A stretch of 64,000 bases of DNA, from assembly GCF_003369835.1 (NCBI RefSeq), contig NZ_QPMJ01000004.1, positions 186,001 to 250,000 on the forward strand, given 5' to 3'. This document shows, in pieces, positions 16,618 through 24,895 of the stretch. The notes under the pieces are model-generated. The model did not search any database. It was given only the letters and a program-made list of their open reading frames with translations, and was not told the origin of the DNA. Position 1 is the first letter of the stretch, and the number at the start of each line of letters is the position of its first letter. Both the position numbers and the translations under genes were made by a program. This DNA is from Halorussus rarus (lineage in GTDB: Archaea; Halobacteriota; Halobacteria; Halobacteriales; Haladaptataceae).

Positions 16618-17676
16618 ATGAGACGACGCGACTTCCTGCGGGCGGGCGCGCCGGTCGGCCTCGCCGGCCTCGCCGGGTGCACGGGGCTGCTCGATACCCA
16701 GTCGGCCGCCTCCGGGCAGTTCACCACGGTCGCCGACCGGACGGAGCAGGTGTACTACCCCACCCACGTCGACGGGATGGAGATGGTCGGGATGGGCGGG
16801 AAGGGGCGCTACAAGGTCGGGCTGATGTACAGCACGCCTCACGCGTTCTGGAACATCACCGGCACGGACACGAACCTCGCGCAGGTCGGCGAGAGCGTGA
16901 GCGCCCACCTGATGGCCATCCTCTGGGACGACCAGACCCGGACCGTGCTGCCGACCGCCAACGTCTCCGCGACCCTCCTGAAGGGCGGCGAGGAGGTCGA
17001 TTCGCGGCGCCTCTGGCCGATGCTCTCCCAGAACATGGGCTACCACTTCGGCGACAACGTGGAGCTGTCGGGCGACGGGACCTACACCGCCGAGCTCTCC
17101 ATCGGGGCGATGCAGGCCCGCCCGATGGGCGCGCTGCGGGGCGCGTTCGGCGAGCAGACCGAGCTGGCGGTCGAGTTCGACCACAGCCGCTCGAAGCTCG
17201 GCGACGTCTCCTACGAGCCGCTCCCAGACAAGAAGGGGAAGCCGGGCGCGATTTCGCCGATGGACATGCAGATGCCAGTCTCGCAGGTGCCCGAGCGGAG
17301 CGACCTGCCGAACGTGCTCGGGACCGGGACCAGCGGCGACGCCGACTTCGTGGCGTTCGCGCCCGACGAGAACCCCCACTTCGTCGCCGACGGCAAGCGG
17401 TACCTCGCGGTGTCGCCCCGGACGCCGTACAACCGCTACCCGCTGCCGTTCATGTCGCTGTCGGCGACGCTGAAGCGGGGCGGCTCGACCGTCTACGACG
17501 ACATCCTCCGGCCCGCGCTCGACCCCGACCTCGGTTACCACTACGGCGCCGCGGTCGACGGCGTGCAGTCGGGCGACTCGCTGACGGTAACGGTGGGCGC
17601 GCCGCCGCAGGTCGCCCGCCACGAGGGGTACGAGACGGCGTTCATCGAGATGCCCGCGATGGAGATGACGGTCTGA
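16618..17676 (+). CDS. P19/Tp34-like iron-trafficking Tat lipoprotein, two repeats
   Basis: 352 aa. Twin-arginine leader MRRRDF and lipobox LAGC (18-21) predict export and lipid anchoring. The mature part looks like two tandem copies of the P19-type metal-binding beta-sandwich. Repeat 1 has ATLLKGGEEV (118-127), LWPMLSQNMGYHFGDNVEL (132-150) and GTYTAELSI; repeat 2 has ATLKRGGSTV (283-292), ILRPALDPDLGYHYGAAVDG (296-315) and SLTVTVGAPP. In known P19 proteins the Met/His positions in this block bind Cu and Fe outside the membrane. MGYH (140-143) and LGYH (305-308) keep the His in both repeats, Met-rich stretches occur at 54-59, 215-219 and 345-350. Family assignment is by motif memory. The shared 20-nt element ties it to the DyP-like gene. 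Confidence 0.75.
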   Translation: MRRRDFLRAGAPVGLAGLAGCTGLLDTQSAASGQFTTVADRTEQVYYPTHVDGMEMVGMGGKGRYKVGLMYSTPHAFWNITGTDTNLAQVGESVSAHLMAILWDDQTRTVLPTANVSATLLKGGEEVDSRRLWPMLSQNMGYHFGDNVELSGDGTYTAELSIGAMQARPMGALRGAFGEQTELAVEFDHSRSKLGDVSYEPLPDKKGKPGAISPMDMQMPVSQVPERSDLPNVLGTGTSGDADFVAFAPDENPHFVADGKRYLAVSPRTPYNRYPLPFMSLSATLKRGGSTVYDDILRPALDPDLGYHYGAAVDGVQSGDSLTVTVGAPPQVARHEGYETAFIEMPAMEMTV

Positions 17677-17724
17677 ACCGGCCGAGGGCGGTTCGGTCCC
17701 GCGCCGCGGACAGGGACCACCGGC

Positions 17725-18828
17725 CTACGCTGTCAGCCCCACGACCACGGCGACCGCGAGCAGATTGGCGAACGACAGCATCAGCATCCCCTTCCAGCCG
17801 ATCTCGATGAGCTGGTCGATGCGGACGCGGGGGACCGCCGACCGCGCCCACTGGGTGAACAGGAAGACGGCCCAGATCTTGGCGGTGAACCAGACGAACC
17901 CGGGCAGCACCGGGCCGGCCGGGCCGCCCAGGAAGAGCGTGGCCGCGATGGCCCCGCCGAGGAAGATGTGGACGAACTCGCCGACGTAGAGCAACACGAA
18001 GTACACCGACGAGTACTCGGTCATGTAGCCCGCGACGATCTCGGTCGGCGCCTCCGGCACGTCGAACGGGTTCCGCCCGACCTCCGCGAGGTTCGCCACG
18101 AGGAACAGAACGAACGCCAGGGGATTCACGAGGGCGTACCACGAGGGAATCGAAACGCCGGCGACCGAGACCAGCGTCGCCCGCTGGGCGGCCACCACCT
18201 CGCTGGTCCGGAGCGAGCCGGCGAGCAGCACCACGGAGGCCGCGGTGACGACCAGCGGAATCTCGTAGGCGATGTTCTGGGCGACCGCGCGCAGCCCGCC
18301 CAGCAGCGAGTACTTGTTGTTCGACGCGTAGCCCGCCATCGTCAGCCCGAGCGTCGCCAGCGAGGAGACCGCGAAGACGTACGCGACGCCGGTCTCGGGG
18401 TCTGCCAGCTGGACGTTCACGCCGAAGAGGCTCCCCATCGGAATCACCGCGAACCCCAGTATCGCCGACAGCGGGACGAGAATCGGCGACACGTCGAACG
18501 CCGGCCGGTCGGCGCGGTCGGGGATTATCAGCTCCTTCGAGAGGAAGCGCATCGCGTCGGCCACGATGATGAGCAGCCCCGCCGGCCCGACCCGGTTCGG
18601 GCCGATCTTGTCCCAGAACGCGGCCGCGACCTTCCGCTTGGCCCAGGGACCCGCGACAGCAGCGTTGACCATCAGGTAGGTGCCGACGAGGCCCGCCGCG
18701 GCGAGCGACGCGAGCGCGGCTTCGAGCGGCCCCATCGGCGCCCACCCGAGCGCCCGGCCGACGGTCTCCGGGAGTGTAGCGGACGGGGCCTCCGGCGGTG
18801 TCCCGAAAACCGCGTGTGCTCCGGTCAT
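17725..18828 (-). CDS. nuoH: NADH-quinone oxidoreductase subunit H (solitary)
   Basis: 367 aa from ATG 18828. Membrane subunit H of respiratory complex I, at the junction with the quinone site. Signature blocks: KIGPNRVGPAG in the first loop, PMGSLFGVNVQLAD, YASNNKYSLLGGLRAVAQNIAYEIP in the third loop and GRNPFDVPEAPTEIVAGYMTEYSS with the conserved acidic residues, plus about eight membrane helices. Normally nuoH sits inside a nuoABCDHIJKLMN operon; none of the other subunits is within this 64 kb. It is either a detached complex-I gene or a second copy with a different partner. Neighbours are the P19-like lipoprotein (convergent) and an HTH-10 regulator (divergent). Confidence 0.92.
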   Translation of the reverse strand: MTGAHAVFGTPPEAPSATLPETVGRALGWAPMGPLEAALASLAAAGLVGTYLMVNAAVAGPWAKRKVAAAFWDKIGPNRVGPAGLLIIVADAMRFLSKELIIPDRADRPAFDVSPILVPLSAILGFAVIPMGSLFGVNVQLADPETGVAYVFAVSSLATLGLTMAGYASNNKYSLLGGLRAVAQNIAYEIPLVVTAASVVLLAGSLRTSEVVAAQRATLVSVAGVSIPSWYALVNPLAFVLFLVANLAEVGRNPFDVPEAPTEIVAGYMTEYSSVYFVLLYVGEFVHIFLGGAIAATLFLGGPAGPVLPGFVWFTAKIWAVFLFTQWARSAVPRVRIDQLIEIGWKGMLMLSFANLLAVAVVVGLTA

Positions 18829-18882
18829 GTCCGGAGATTGGGAGGCCGAAACGGTAGCCCTGCTGCCGCGCATCCGCGGTGG

Positions 18883-18890
18883 TTTTAAGC
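18883..18890 (+). promoter_or_regulatory. TATA box of HTH-10 regulator (leaderless)
   Basis: TTTTAAGC, about 26 nt before ATG 18912, confirming that start over an upstream in-frame start at 18879. Confidence 0.55.
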
Positions 18891-18911
18891 GCTCCCGTCG
18901 AACCGCCGCGC

Positions 18912-19565
18912 ATGCGCTACGTCACCGTCGTCGCGCGACCGATCGACGGGGCGCTCCACCCGCTCGACCGCGCGCTCGGGGACGAACCGGCGGTCTCGCG
19001 CGAGGCGATCCACCGCGCGGAGCTGCTCGACGACGACACAATCGTGATGTTCGCGGAGGCGACCGGCGACGCCGACCGGCTCCGCGAAATCCTGGCCGAC
19101 AGCGACCACGTCCTGGACTTCACGGTCACCGCCGACGACGAGGGGCGGCTCTACTCCTACAGCCACTACGACCCCAACGACACGCTCCGGGACCTGCTGC
19201 TCCGGCGGCGCGAGCAGGAGCTGGTCGTCCGGATGCCGGTCGAGTACACCGACGACGGCGCGATGCGCGCGACCTACGTTGGCCGCGACGAGGCGTTCCG
19301 GGCGGCGATGGCCGACCAGCCCGAGGCGGTCGAGATTGAGATCGAGTCGACCGGCGACTACCACCCGAAGGCCGAGGACCTGTTCGCCCGGTTGACCGCC
19401 CGCCAGCAGGAGGTGCTGAAGGCCGCGGTCAGGCTGGGCTACTACGAGAACCCACGGGAGGCGACCCACGAGGACGTCGCCGAGGCGGTCGGCCTCTCGT
19501 CGGGGACGGTCGGCGAGCACCTCCGGAAGGTGGAGTCGGCGGTGCTGAAGCGGCTCGTGCTCTGA
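18912..19565 (+). CDS. HTH-10 family (bacterio-opsin activator-type) transcription regulator
   Basis: 217 aa. The N-terminal about 150 residues form an alpha/beta sensor-like domain (MRYVTVVARPIDGALHPLDRAL ... LYSYSHYDPNDTLRDLLL). The C-terminal segment LTARQQEVLKAAVRLGYYENPREATHEDVAEAVGLSSGTVGEHLRKVE is the HTH-10 helix-turn-helix found in Bat-like haloarchaeal regulators. Leaderless promoter at 18883-18890. It is divergent from the solitary nuoH (83 bp between starts), so it is a plausible regulator of that gene, but this is only positional. Confidence 0.9.
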   Translation: MRYVTVVARPIDGALHPLDRALGDEPAVSREAIHRAELLDDDTIVMFAEATGDADRLREILADSDHVLDFTVTADDEGRLYSYSHYDPNDTLRDLLLRRREQELVVRMPVEYTDDGAMRATYVGRDEAFRAAMADQPEAVEIEIESTGDYHPKAEDLFARLTARQQEVLKAAVRLGYYENPREATHEDVAEAVGLSSGTVGEHLRKVESAVLKRLVL

Positions 19566-19594
19566 GCTCCGCCTCGACGCGCCGGCGGCTTGCG

Positions 19595-19990
19595 TTACTC
19601 CTCGACCTCCTCGGCGTCCATCAGCGCGAAGAGGTCCTCGTAGTCGTCGGGGAGCTGCGCGCGGACCTGCTCGATCTCGCCGGCCGAGACGAGCTCGCTG
19701 ACGAGCCCGAACACGACCTTCCCGTAGTAGGCGGCGTCCGACCGGTCGACGTTCGCTCGGTCGGCCACGCGACCGACGAACTCGTCGTAGTCGAACCGCT
19801 GGCCCGAGTCGGCCGACTCGAGGTAGTAGTCGACCTCCATCGGCAGCGACGCCGCCAGGTCCTCGGCCTCGCCGGCCTGGAGCCGCTCGGCGAGCGACTG
19901 GAGCACCGCGCGGGTCGCGCGGACCGCGCGGCCGGTGTCGGGCAGTTCGAGTCGGTGCTGGACTTCCCCCATGAAGTCGTCGTACTTCAT
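19595..19990 (-). CDS. DUF2267 family protein
   Basis: 131 aa from ATG 19990. Two similar helical halves typical of DUF2267: MKYDDFMGEVQHRLELPDTGRAVRATRAVLQSLAERL, with SLPMEVDYYL, then FDYDEFVGRVADRANV ... AAYYGKVVFGLVSELVSAGEI with QLPDDYEDLFAL. Function unknown; such proteins often occur beside stress genes. A USP gene starts divergently 100 bp away. Confidence 0.85.
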   Translation of the reverse strand: MKYDDFMGEVQHRLELPDTGRAVRATRAVLQSLAERLQAGEAEDLAASLPMEVDYYLESADSGQRFDYDEFVGRVADRANVDRSDAAYYGKVVFGLVSELVSAGEIEQVRAQLPDDYEDLFALMDAEEVEE

Positions 19991-20090
19991 GCGCGGGCCT
20001 ACCACGGTCGTCCGAAAATACGTGTCGGTGGGTTCCCGGTCGCCGGGAACCACCGGTGCGTTCTTGTCAACCTGCGGCGAACGGGAGGGT

Positions 20091-20534
20091 ATGTACGACC
20101 GCATCCTCGTCCCGACCGACGGCAGCGACCAGTCCGAGCGGGCGTTCGAGCAGGCGCTCGACCTCGCGCTGACCTACGACGCCGAGCTCCACCTCCTCAA
20201 CGTGGTGGACGTGTCAGCGCTGGCCGGCGAGTTCGACGCCGTGACCGTCGTCGACTCGCTCGAAGAGAGCGGCCGCCAGCTGACCCACCGCCTCCGCGAC
20301 CGCGCCGAGGAGGCGGGCGTCGAGACGGTCGAGACGCTGGTCCGCGAGGGCGTCCCGTACTCGACTATCCTCGACTACGCCGACGACAACGACGTCGACC
20401 TCGTGGTGATGGGGACCCACGGCCGAACCGGGCTCGACCGTTATCTGCTCGGGAGCGTCACCGAGCGCGTGGTTCGCAAGAGCGACGTGCCGGTGCTGAC
20501 GGTCCGGGGCGAGTCGGACCGCGACGACGCGTAG
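20091..20534 (+). CDS. Universal stress protein (ATP-binding type)
   Basis: 147 aa, single USP domain. MYDRILVPTDGSDQSERAF at the N-terminus and the nucleotide loop VVMGTHGRTGLDRYLLGSVTERVVR (full G-x2-G-x9-G-S/T pattern) predict ATP binding and dimerisation through the C-terminal strand VPVLTV. Start at ATG 20091. It is a close paralogue of the USP at 21536, with the stretch LDYADDNDVDLVVMGTHGRTG identical; the two flank the VIT1-DUF211 pair. Confidence 0.93.
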   Translation: MYDRILVPTDGSDQSERAFEQALDLALTYDAELHLLNVVDVSALAGEFDAVTVVDSLEESGRQLTHRLRDRAEEAGVETVETLVREGVPYSTILDYADDNDVDLVVMGTHGRTGLDRYLLGSVTERVVRKSDVPVLTVRGESDRDDA

Positions 20535-20561
20535 CCGGTCACGTCTCCGCCGGTGCGAGCG

Positions 20562-21140
20562 CTACCCCGGCAGGAAGACGTTGATGGCGGCCACGACCAG
20601 CCCCGCCAGTCCCATCCGGAACGCCGCGACGTACCACCGCTGGCCCGATATCGAGCCCATGTAGGCGCCGAACGACGCCAGCAGGCCGACCCCCAGCGCG
20701 ACCGCGACCGCGGCGGCCTGCGGGAGCGTGAACAGCGCGCCCTCGAAGACGAACGGCAGTAGCGGAATCAGGATGCCGATGAGCGGCCCGATGCCGCTGG
20801 CGACGGCGTGGACCGTGCGGGCGCCCTGCTGGCGTCGCTCGAACTCGGTGTCGTCGAGGTCGCTCAGCATCGCGCGCTCGGTCCGCCGGATCTCGGCCTT
20901 CGTCTCGGCGCGCTCGATCTCCCAGACGCTCCAGACGCCGGAGGTGCCCAGCCCCACCGCCGCGCCGACGCCGATCTTGACGACCGCGAACCCGTCCGGG
21001 ACGCCCGAGAGCACCGCGCCGATGACGACGCCGATGCTGGTCAGGGTCCCGTCGAACCCGTTCGAGACGAAGTACCGCCGGGAGATGGCGCGGACGTCCT
21101 CCCGGCCCAGCAGGTCGAGGAAGCGGCGGAGCGAGACCAC
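20562..21140 (-). CDS. VIT1/CCC1 family Fe2+/Mn2+ transporter-like protein
   Basis: 192 aa, GTG start at 21140. Predicted five membrane helices with family hallmarks ISRRYFVSNGFDGTLTSIGVVIGAVLSG in helix 1 (the NGFDG segment) and a cytoplasmic helical hairpin RAETKAEIRRTERAMLSDLDDTEFERRQQ. Eukaryotic VIT1 exports Fe2+/Mn2+ from the cytosol; archaeal members are presumed metal exporters, but the Glu-rich metal-binding insert of plant VITs is shorter here. It follows the DUF211 gene with a single base between them, so the two form an operon. Confidence 0.85.
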   Translation of the reverse strand: MVSLRRFLDLLGREDVRAISRRYFVSNGFDGTLTSIGVVIGAVLSGVPDGFAVVKIGVGAAVGLGTSGVWSVWEIERAETKAEIRRTERAMLSDLDDTEFERRQQGARTVHAVASGIGPLIGILIPLLPFVFEGALFTLPQAAAVAVALGVGLLASFGAYMGSISGQRWYVAAFRMGLAGLVVAAINVFLPG

Positions 21141-21141
21141 G

Positions 21142-21429
21142 CTAGTCCTGCGGGGTCGACCGCTCCTCGACGACGTACTCGCCGGCCGCCGCCTCGTCTA
21201 TCGAGTGGAGGCTCCCGCCCACGTCCTCGATGGCCTCTTCGAGCCGGTCGGCCGAGACCTCCTCGCCCTCGACGGTGAGCTTGACGTTCTGGACCTCCTT
21301 GTCGAGTTCGATGAGCGAGACGCTCGCGCCCGCGACGCCCTCGACCCCGGCCATCCGGCGGGCGAACGCCGCCAGCGAGGGTTCGTGGGGCTTCAGCACG
21401 TCGGCGACGATTCGACGAATCGGTGGCAT
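21142..21429 (-). CDS. DUF211 family protein
   Basis: 95 aa. Ferredoxin-like beta-alpha-beta protein family DUF211: MPPIRRIVADVLKPHEPSLAAFARRMAGVEGVAGASVSLIELDKEVQNVKLTVEGEEVSADRLEEAIEDVGG. In archaea it is repeatedly found beside metal transporters, and here it is directly upstream of the VIT1-like gene, so a metal-sensing or chaperone role for that transporter is plausible but unproven. Confidence 0.88.
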   Translation of the reverse strand: MPPIRRIVADVLKPHEPSLAAFARRMAGVEGVAGASVSLIELDKEVQNVKLTVEGEEVSADRLEEAIEDVGGSLHSIDEAAAGEYVVEERSTPQD

Positions 21430-21535
21430 CGTCGGGACTCACGGTTCCGACTCGCAAAGGTCTGGCGCACGTCGGGTTCCCGCGGACCGGGAATCGCCCC
21501 GCCCTTTTCCGTCGCTCCGACGCGAAAACCGAGGT

Positions 21536-21985
21536 ATGTACGACAGCATCCTCGTGCCCGTCGACGGCAGCGAGCAGTCGAGTCGCGCGCTCGACCACGC
21601 GGTCGGCCACGCCGAGACCTACGACGCCGCGGTCCACCTCCTGTTCGTGGTCGACGTGGCGTCGCTGCCCGCCGAAGTGGACGCCGCGCCGGTCGCGGAG
21701 AGACTCGACACCTACGGCGAGCGCATCGTCGCCGGCGCGGCCGACCGCGTCGGGGCCGCCGACGTCGACCGGATCGAGACGGCGGTGGTCCCGGGCGTCC
21801 CGCATCAGGCTATCCTCGACTACGCCGACGACAACGACGTCGACCTCGTCGTGATGGGGACCCACGGCCGGACCGGGCTCGACCGCTACCTGCTCGGGAG
21901 CGTCACCGAGCGGGTCGTCCGGCGCTCGCCGGTGCCCGTGCTCGCGGTCCGTACCGACGAGGCGGCCGCGGCGAGCGGGGAGTAG
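21536..21985 (+). CDS. Universal stress protein (ATP-binding type)
   Basis: 149 aa, ATG 21536. MYDSILVPVDGSEQSSRALDHA at the start and MGTHGRTGLDRYLLGSVTERVVRRS near the end show an intact ATP-binding USP. Close paralogue of the 20091 gene; the intervening DUF211 and VIT1-like genes point the other way, so this looks like a duplication of the USP gene around the metal-transport pair. Confidence 0.93.
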   Translation: MYDSILVPVDGSEQSSRALDHAVGHAETYDAAVHLLFVVDVASLPAEVDAAPVAERLDTYGERIVAGAADRVGAADVDRIETAVVPGVPHQAILDYADDNDVDLVVMGTHGRTGLDRYLLGSVTERVVRRSPVPVLAVRTDEAAAASGE

Positions 21986-22092
21986 CCCGCCGTGTCAGTG
22001 CGGGGAGGGCTCGGCTCCGGCCCGGCTCCGACCACGTCGGCGAGATCGGCGAGTTCGTCGACCAGCAGCTGGTCGCGGTCGTCGAGCGTCAC
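21886..22092 (-). CDS. Possible small gene or gene remnant downstream of DJ-1
   Basis: 68-codon frame starting MTLDDRDQLLVDELADLADVV, an acidic sequence with haloarchaeal character, 31 bp after the DJ-1 stop on the same strand. The second half runs antisense through the 3' end of the USP gene and loses the acidic character. It may be the 5' remnant of a longer gene that was lost. No family recognised. Confidence 0.25.
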   Translation of the reverse strand: MTLDDRDQLLVDELADLADVVGAGPEPSPPRTDTAGYSPLAAAASSVRTASTGTGERRTTRSVTLPSR

Positions 22093-22123
22093 GATGCCCG
22101 CGAGGGCCCACCGTCGGACCGCC

Positions 22124-22726
22124 CTACTCCTCGGCCGGTTCCGCGGCCGCCGACTCGCCGTGGTCGATCTCGGTCCCGAGCACGTCGAGGAACTGCGAGA
22201 GCCACTCGACGTGGTCGCTCCAGTCGCGCCCCGTCACGAGGTTGCCGTCGGTGGTCACGCCGTCGTAGTACTCGCCGCCCGCGCGCTCCACGTCGGCTTC
22301 GAGCGCGCTGTACGCCGAGCAGGTCCTGCCCTCGACGACGTCGGCCGCCGCGAGAATCTGGGCGGCGTGACAGATGGCGGCGACCGGCTTGTCCGCCTCG
22401 AAGAAGTGCCGGACCGCGTCGAGCACCTCGTCGTGGGTCCGGAGGTACTCGGGCGCGCGCCCGCCGGGCAGCACGAGTCCGTCGTACTCCGCGGGGTCGA
22501 CCTCGTCCATCGACGCCGTGAGCTGGAAGTTGTGGCCCCGCGACTCCACGTACGTCTGGTCGCCCCGGAAGTCGTGGACCGCTGTCTTGACGGTGTCACC
22601 TTCTTCCTTCTCCGGGCACACCGCGTCGACCTCGTGGCCCACGGCCTGGAGGGTCTGGAAGGGTACCATGATCTCGTAGTCTTCGCCGAAATCGCCGACT
22701 ATCATCAGCAGTTGCTTGCCGGACAT
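22124..22726 (-). CDS. DJ-1/PfpI family protein
   Basis: 200 aa from ATG 22726. Class I glutamine-amidotransferase-like fold used for protein or glyoxal-adduct repair or as a peptidase. The nucleophile elbow AAICHAAQIL places Cys119-His120, and Glu15 in FGEDYE is the expected acidic partner; GLVLPGGRAPEYLR (83-96) is the substrate-side loop. Length is as usual for PfpI/YhbO-type members. Function is probably stress protection, not resolved further. Confidence 0.92.
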   Translation of the reverse strand: MSGKQLLMIVGDFGEDYEIMVPFQTLQAVGHEVDAVCPEKEEGDTVKTAVHDFRGDQTYVESRGHNFQLTASMDEVDPAEYDGLVLPGGRAPEYLRTHDEVLDAVRHFFEADKPVAAICHAAQILAAADVVEGRTCSAYSALEADVERAGGEYYDGVTTDGNLVTGRDWSDHVEWLSQFLDVLGTEIDHGESAAAEPAEE

Positions 22727-22890
22727 AGGTCTCTCTCGAAGGAAATACGGCGCAAGAGGGAATATAGGTGCCGCCGTCGAGAGAACAGCGCGTCGCAACA
22801 GCTACCGGGCAACTCGTCGATAGAACGGTCCGCGTCAGCGTTCGACTGACAGCCTTCGACTGTCGGCGCGCGCGGCGAAGAACCGTCGGA

Positions 22891-23886
22891 TTACGCCGCC
22901 ACCGAACCGCTCTCGGAGGCCTCGAGCAGCTCGTGGTAGCGGTTCCGGATGGTGACCTCGCTGACCTGCGCGACGTCGCTGACCTCGGCCTGCGTGACCT
23001 TCTCGTTGGTCAGCAGCGGGCCGGCGTAGACCGCGGCGGCCGCGAGGCCGACCGGCGACTTCCCGCTGTGGATGCCTTGGCGCTTGGCGTTCCGGAGCAG
23101 TTCACGGGCCCGGCGCTCGGACTCGTCGGAGATGCCCAGTTCGCTGGCGAACCGCGCGACGTAGTCCTCGGGGTCGGCCGGCTGGATCTGGAGGCTGAGC
23201 TCCCGGACGATGTAGCGGTACGTCCGCTTGAACTCCATCTCGTCGATGCGGCTGACGTTGGCGACCTCGTCGATCGACCGGGGCGTCCCGGTCTGGCGGG
23301 CCGCGGCGTACAGCGACGCGGTGGCGACGCCCTCGATGGAGCGGCCCGGGAGGAGGTCCTCGTCGAGCGCCCGCCGGTAGATGACCGACGCGGTCTCGCG
23401 CACGTCCTCGGGAAGGCCGAGTGCGGAGGCCATGCGGTCGATCTCGCCGAGGGCCTGCTTGAGATTGCGCTCCTTGGAGTCGCGGGTGCGGAACCGCTCG
23501 TTCCACTTGCGGAGCCGCTGCATCTTCTGGCGCTGGCGACTGCCGAGCGACTTGCCGTAGGCGTCCTTGTTCTGCCAGCCGATGTTGGTCGACAGCCCCT
23601 TGTCGTGCATCATCTTGGTCGTCGGGGCGCCGACCCGGCTCTTCTGGTCCTTCTCGCTGGCGTCGAACGCGCGCCACTCCGGCCCGCGGTCGACGTTGTC
23701 CTCGTCGATGACGAGACCGCAGTCGCTGCAGACGGTCTCGCCGTGCTCCTCGTCGGAGGTGACCCGCCCGCCGCACTCGGGGCAGATCTGCTCGTCCTCG
23801 CGCTCGCTCGCCGGCCGCTCGTCCTCGTCCGTTCGCTCTGTTACGTCGGTCTGTTCGTCGTAGCTCTGGATTCGTGTACTCGTCAT
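22891..23886 (-). CDS. tfb: Transcription initiation factor IIB (TFB)
   Basis: 331 aa. Archaeal TFIIB homologue that binds the TBP-TATA complex and recruits RNA polymerase. N-terminal acidic tail, zinc ribbon CPEC...CSDC (Cys 35, 38, 53, 56), B-reader/linker region GPEWRAFDASEKDQKSRVGAPTT, then two cyclin-like repeats (about 130-220 and 225-320) ending in a helix-turn-helix TQAEVSDVAQVSEVTIRNRYHELLEA that reads the BRE. Haloarchaea carry several TFBs, so which paralogue this is cannot be told. A TATA box (TTATTTAGG, 23926-23933) lies about 43 nt upstream, giving a leader of about 16 nt. Confidence 0.96.
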   Translation of the reverse strand: MTSTRIQSYDEQTDVTERTDEDERPASEREDEQICPECGGRVTSDEEHGETVCSDCGLVIDEDNVDRGPEWRAFDASEKDQKSRVGAPTTKMMHDKGLSTNIGWQNKDAYGKSLGSRQRQKMQRLRKWNERFRTRDSKERNLKQALGEIDRMASALGLPEDVRETASVIYRRALDEDLLPGRSIEGVATASLYAAARQTGTPRSIDEVANVSRIDEMEFKRTYRYIVRELSLQIQPADPEDYVARFASELGISDESERRARELLRNAKRQGIHSGKSPVGLAAAAVYAGPLLTNEKVTQAEVSDVAQVSEVTIRNRYHELLEASESGSVAA

Positions 23887-24227
23887 GGTTGGATGGGGCT
23901 GTTGAGGCCCGGAGAGGGAGAAAACCTAAATAACCTCCGTGCCTCGCTTCCTAACCAACAGTAAGGCCGACAACTACTTAAGCATTTCGCTGCCGTGCGT
24001 ATTGTTTGCACGCAGAGCCGGCAGATTCGGCCGGGAACGCCCACCTATACGCGTGCGCTGAACCGCCAAAATTAGGACGGTTATCCCGGTGGAGTCGCCG
24101 TTCTTCGGACTTACAGATTTCGGGATTGTATTGTGATATCGAACCAATTCTATTCTCGGGTCGACCACCGGAAATGGACGTATCCGTCACCCATTCGCGA
24201 ACGGACGCGACGTCCGGGCCCGCTCCG
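23887..24227. other. Intergenic region, TFB promoter, otherwise no gene seen
   Basis: 341 bp between TFB and the phosphoribosyltransferase gene. It holds the TFB promoter near 23926-23933 and a moderately A/T-rich tract (about 23940-24170) that may carry further regulatory sites. No convincing ORF or RNA gene. Confidence 0.5.
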
Positions 24228-24851
24228 TCAGCGGTCGAGGTACGCCATCGCCTCCTCGTCGGAGATCTGGTCGAACGACCGGTAGAACTGGCCGACGGCG
24301 CTGAAGTGCGGCGGCGTCTCGACGGCCACGACGTCGTCGGCCTCGGCGCGGAGGCGCTCGACGGCGTCGGGCGACCCGACCGGCACGGCGAGGACGACGC
24401 TGTCGGCCCCCGCCGCCCTGACCTGCCGGAGCGCCGCGATAGTGGTCGCTCCCGTGGCGAGACCGTCGTCCACGACGACCACGCGCTTGTCCGCGAGGTC
24501 CGGCAGGTCGGCCGTCCCCCGGTAGCGTTCGAGTTTCTCGCGCGCGGCCTCGGTCTCCGCGTCGCGTTCGCGCTCGACGTACGCCTCGTCGACGCCCAGT
24601 TGGTCGATGAGGTCCTCGTTGCGCCACAGCGACCCGTCGCTGGCCACCGCGCCGATGGCGAGTTCCGGGCTGTCCGGCGCGCCCAGCTTCGAGGCGACCA
24701 CCACGTCGAGCGGCGCGCCGAGCGCGTCCGCGACCGCCCGCGCGACCGGCAGGCCACCCCGGGGTATCCCCAGTACCACGTCGGCCTCCACGTCGCGGTC
24801 GGCGAGCAGGTCGGCGAGCTGTCGTCCGGCGTCGGTTCTGTCCTTGAACAT
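24228..24851 (-). CDS. Phosphoribosyltransferase family protein
   Basis: 207 aa. Type I PRTase with the PRPP-binding loop VVVVDDGLATGATTIAAL (124-141), preceded by GIPRGGLPVA (28-37) and an inserted flexible hood with a charged helix (residues about 85-112). This family (COG1926-like) is often annotated only as a predicted phosphoribosyltransferase; in bacteria it is linked to esterase or stress operons. Substrate base unknown. A TATA-like box (24882-24889 on the minus strand) lies about 34 nt upstream of the ATG. Confidence 0.9.
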   Translation of the reverse strand: MFKDRTDAGRQLADLLADRDVEADVVLGIPRGGLPVARAVADALGAPLDVVVASKLGAPDSPELAIGAVASDGSLWRNEDLIDQLGVDEAYVERERDAETEAAREKLERYRGTADLPDLADKRVVVVDDGLATGATTIAALRQVRAAGADSVVLAVPVGSPDAVERLRAEADDVVAVETPPHFSAVGQFYRSFDQISDEEAMAYLDR

Positions 24852-24895
24852 CGTCCCCCGACCGGAGACGCGGCGCCGTCGCGCTTAAACCTACC

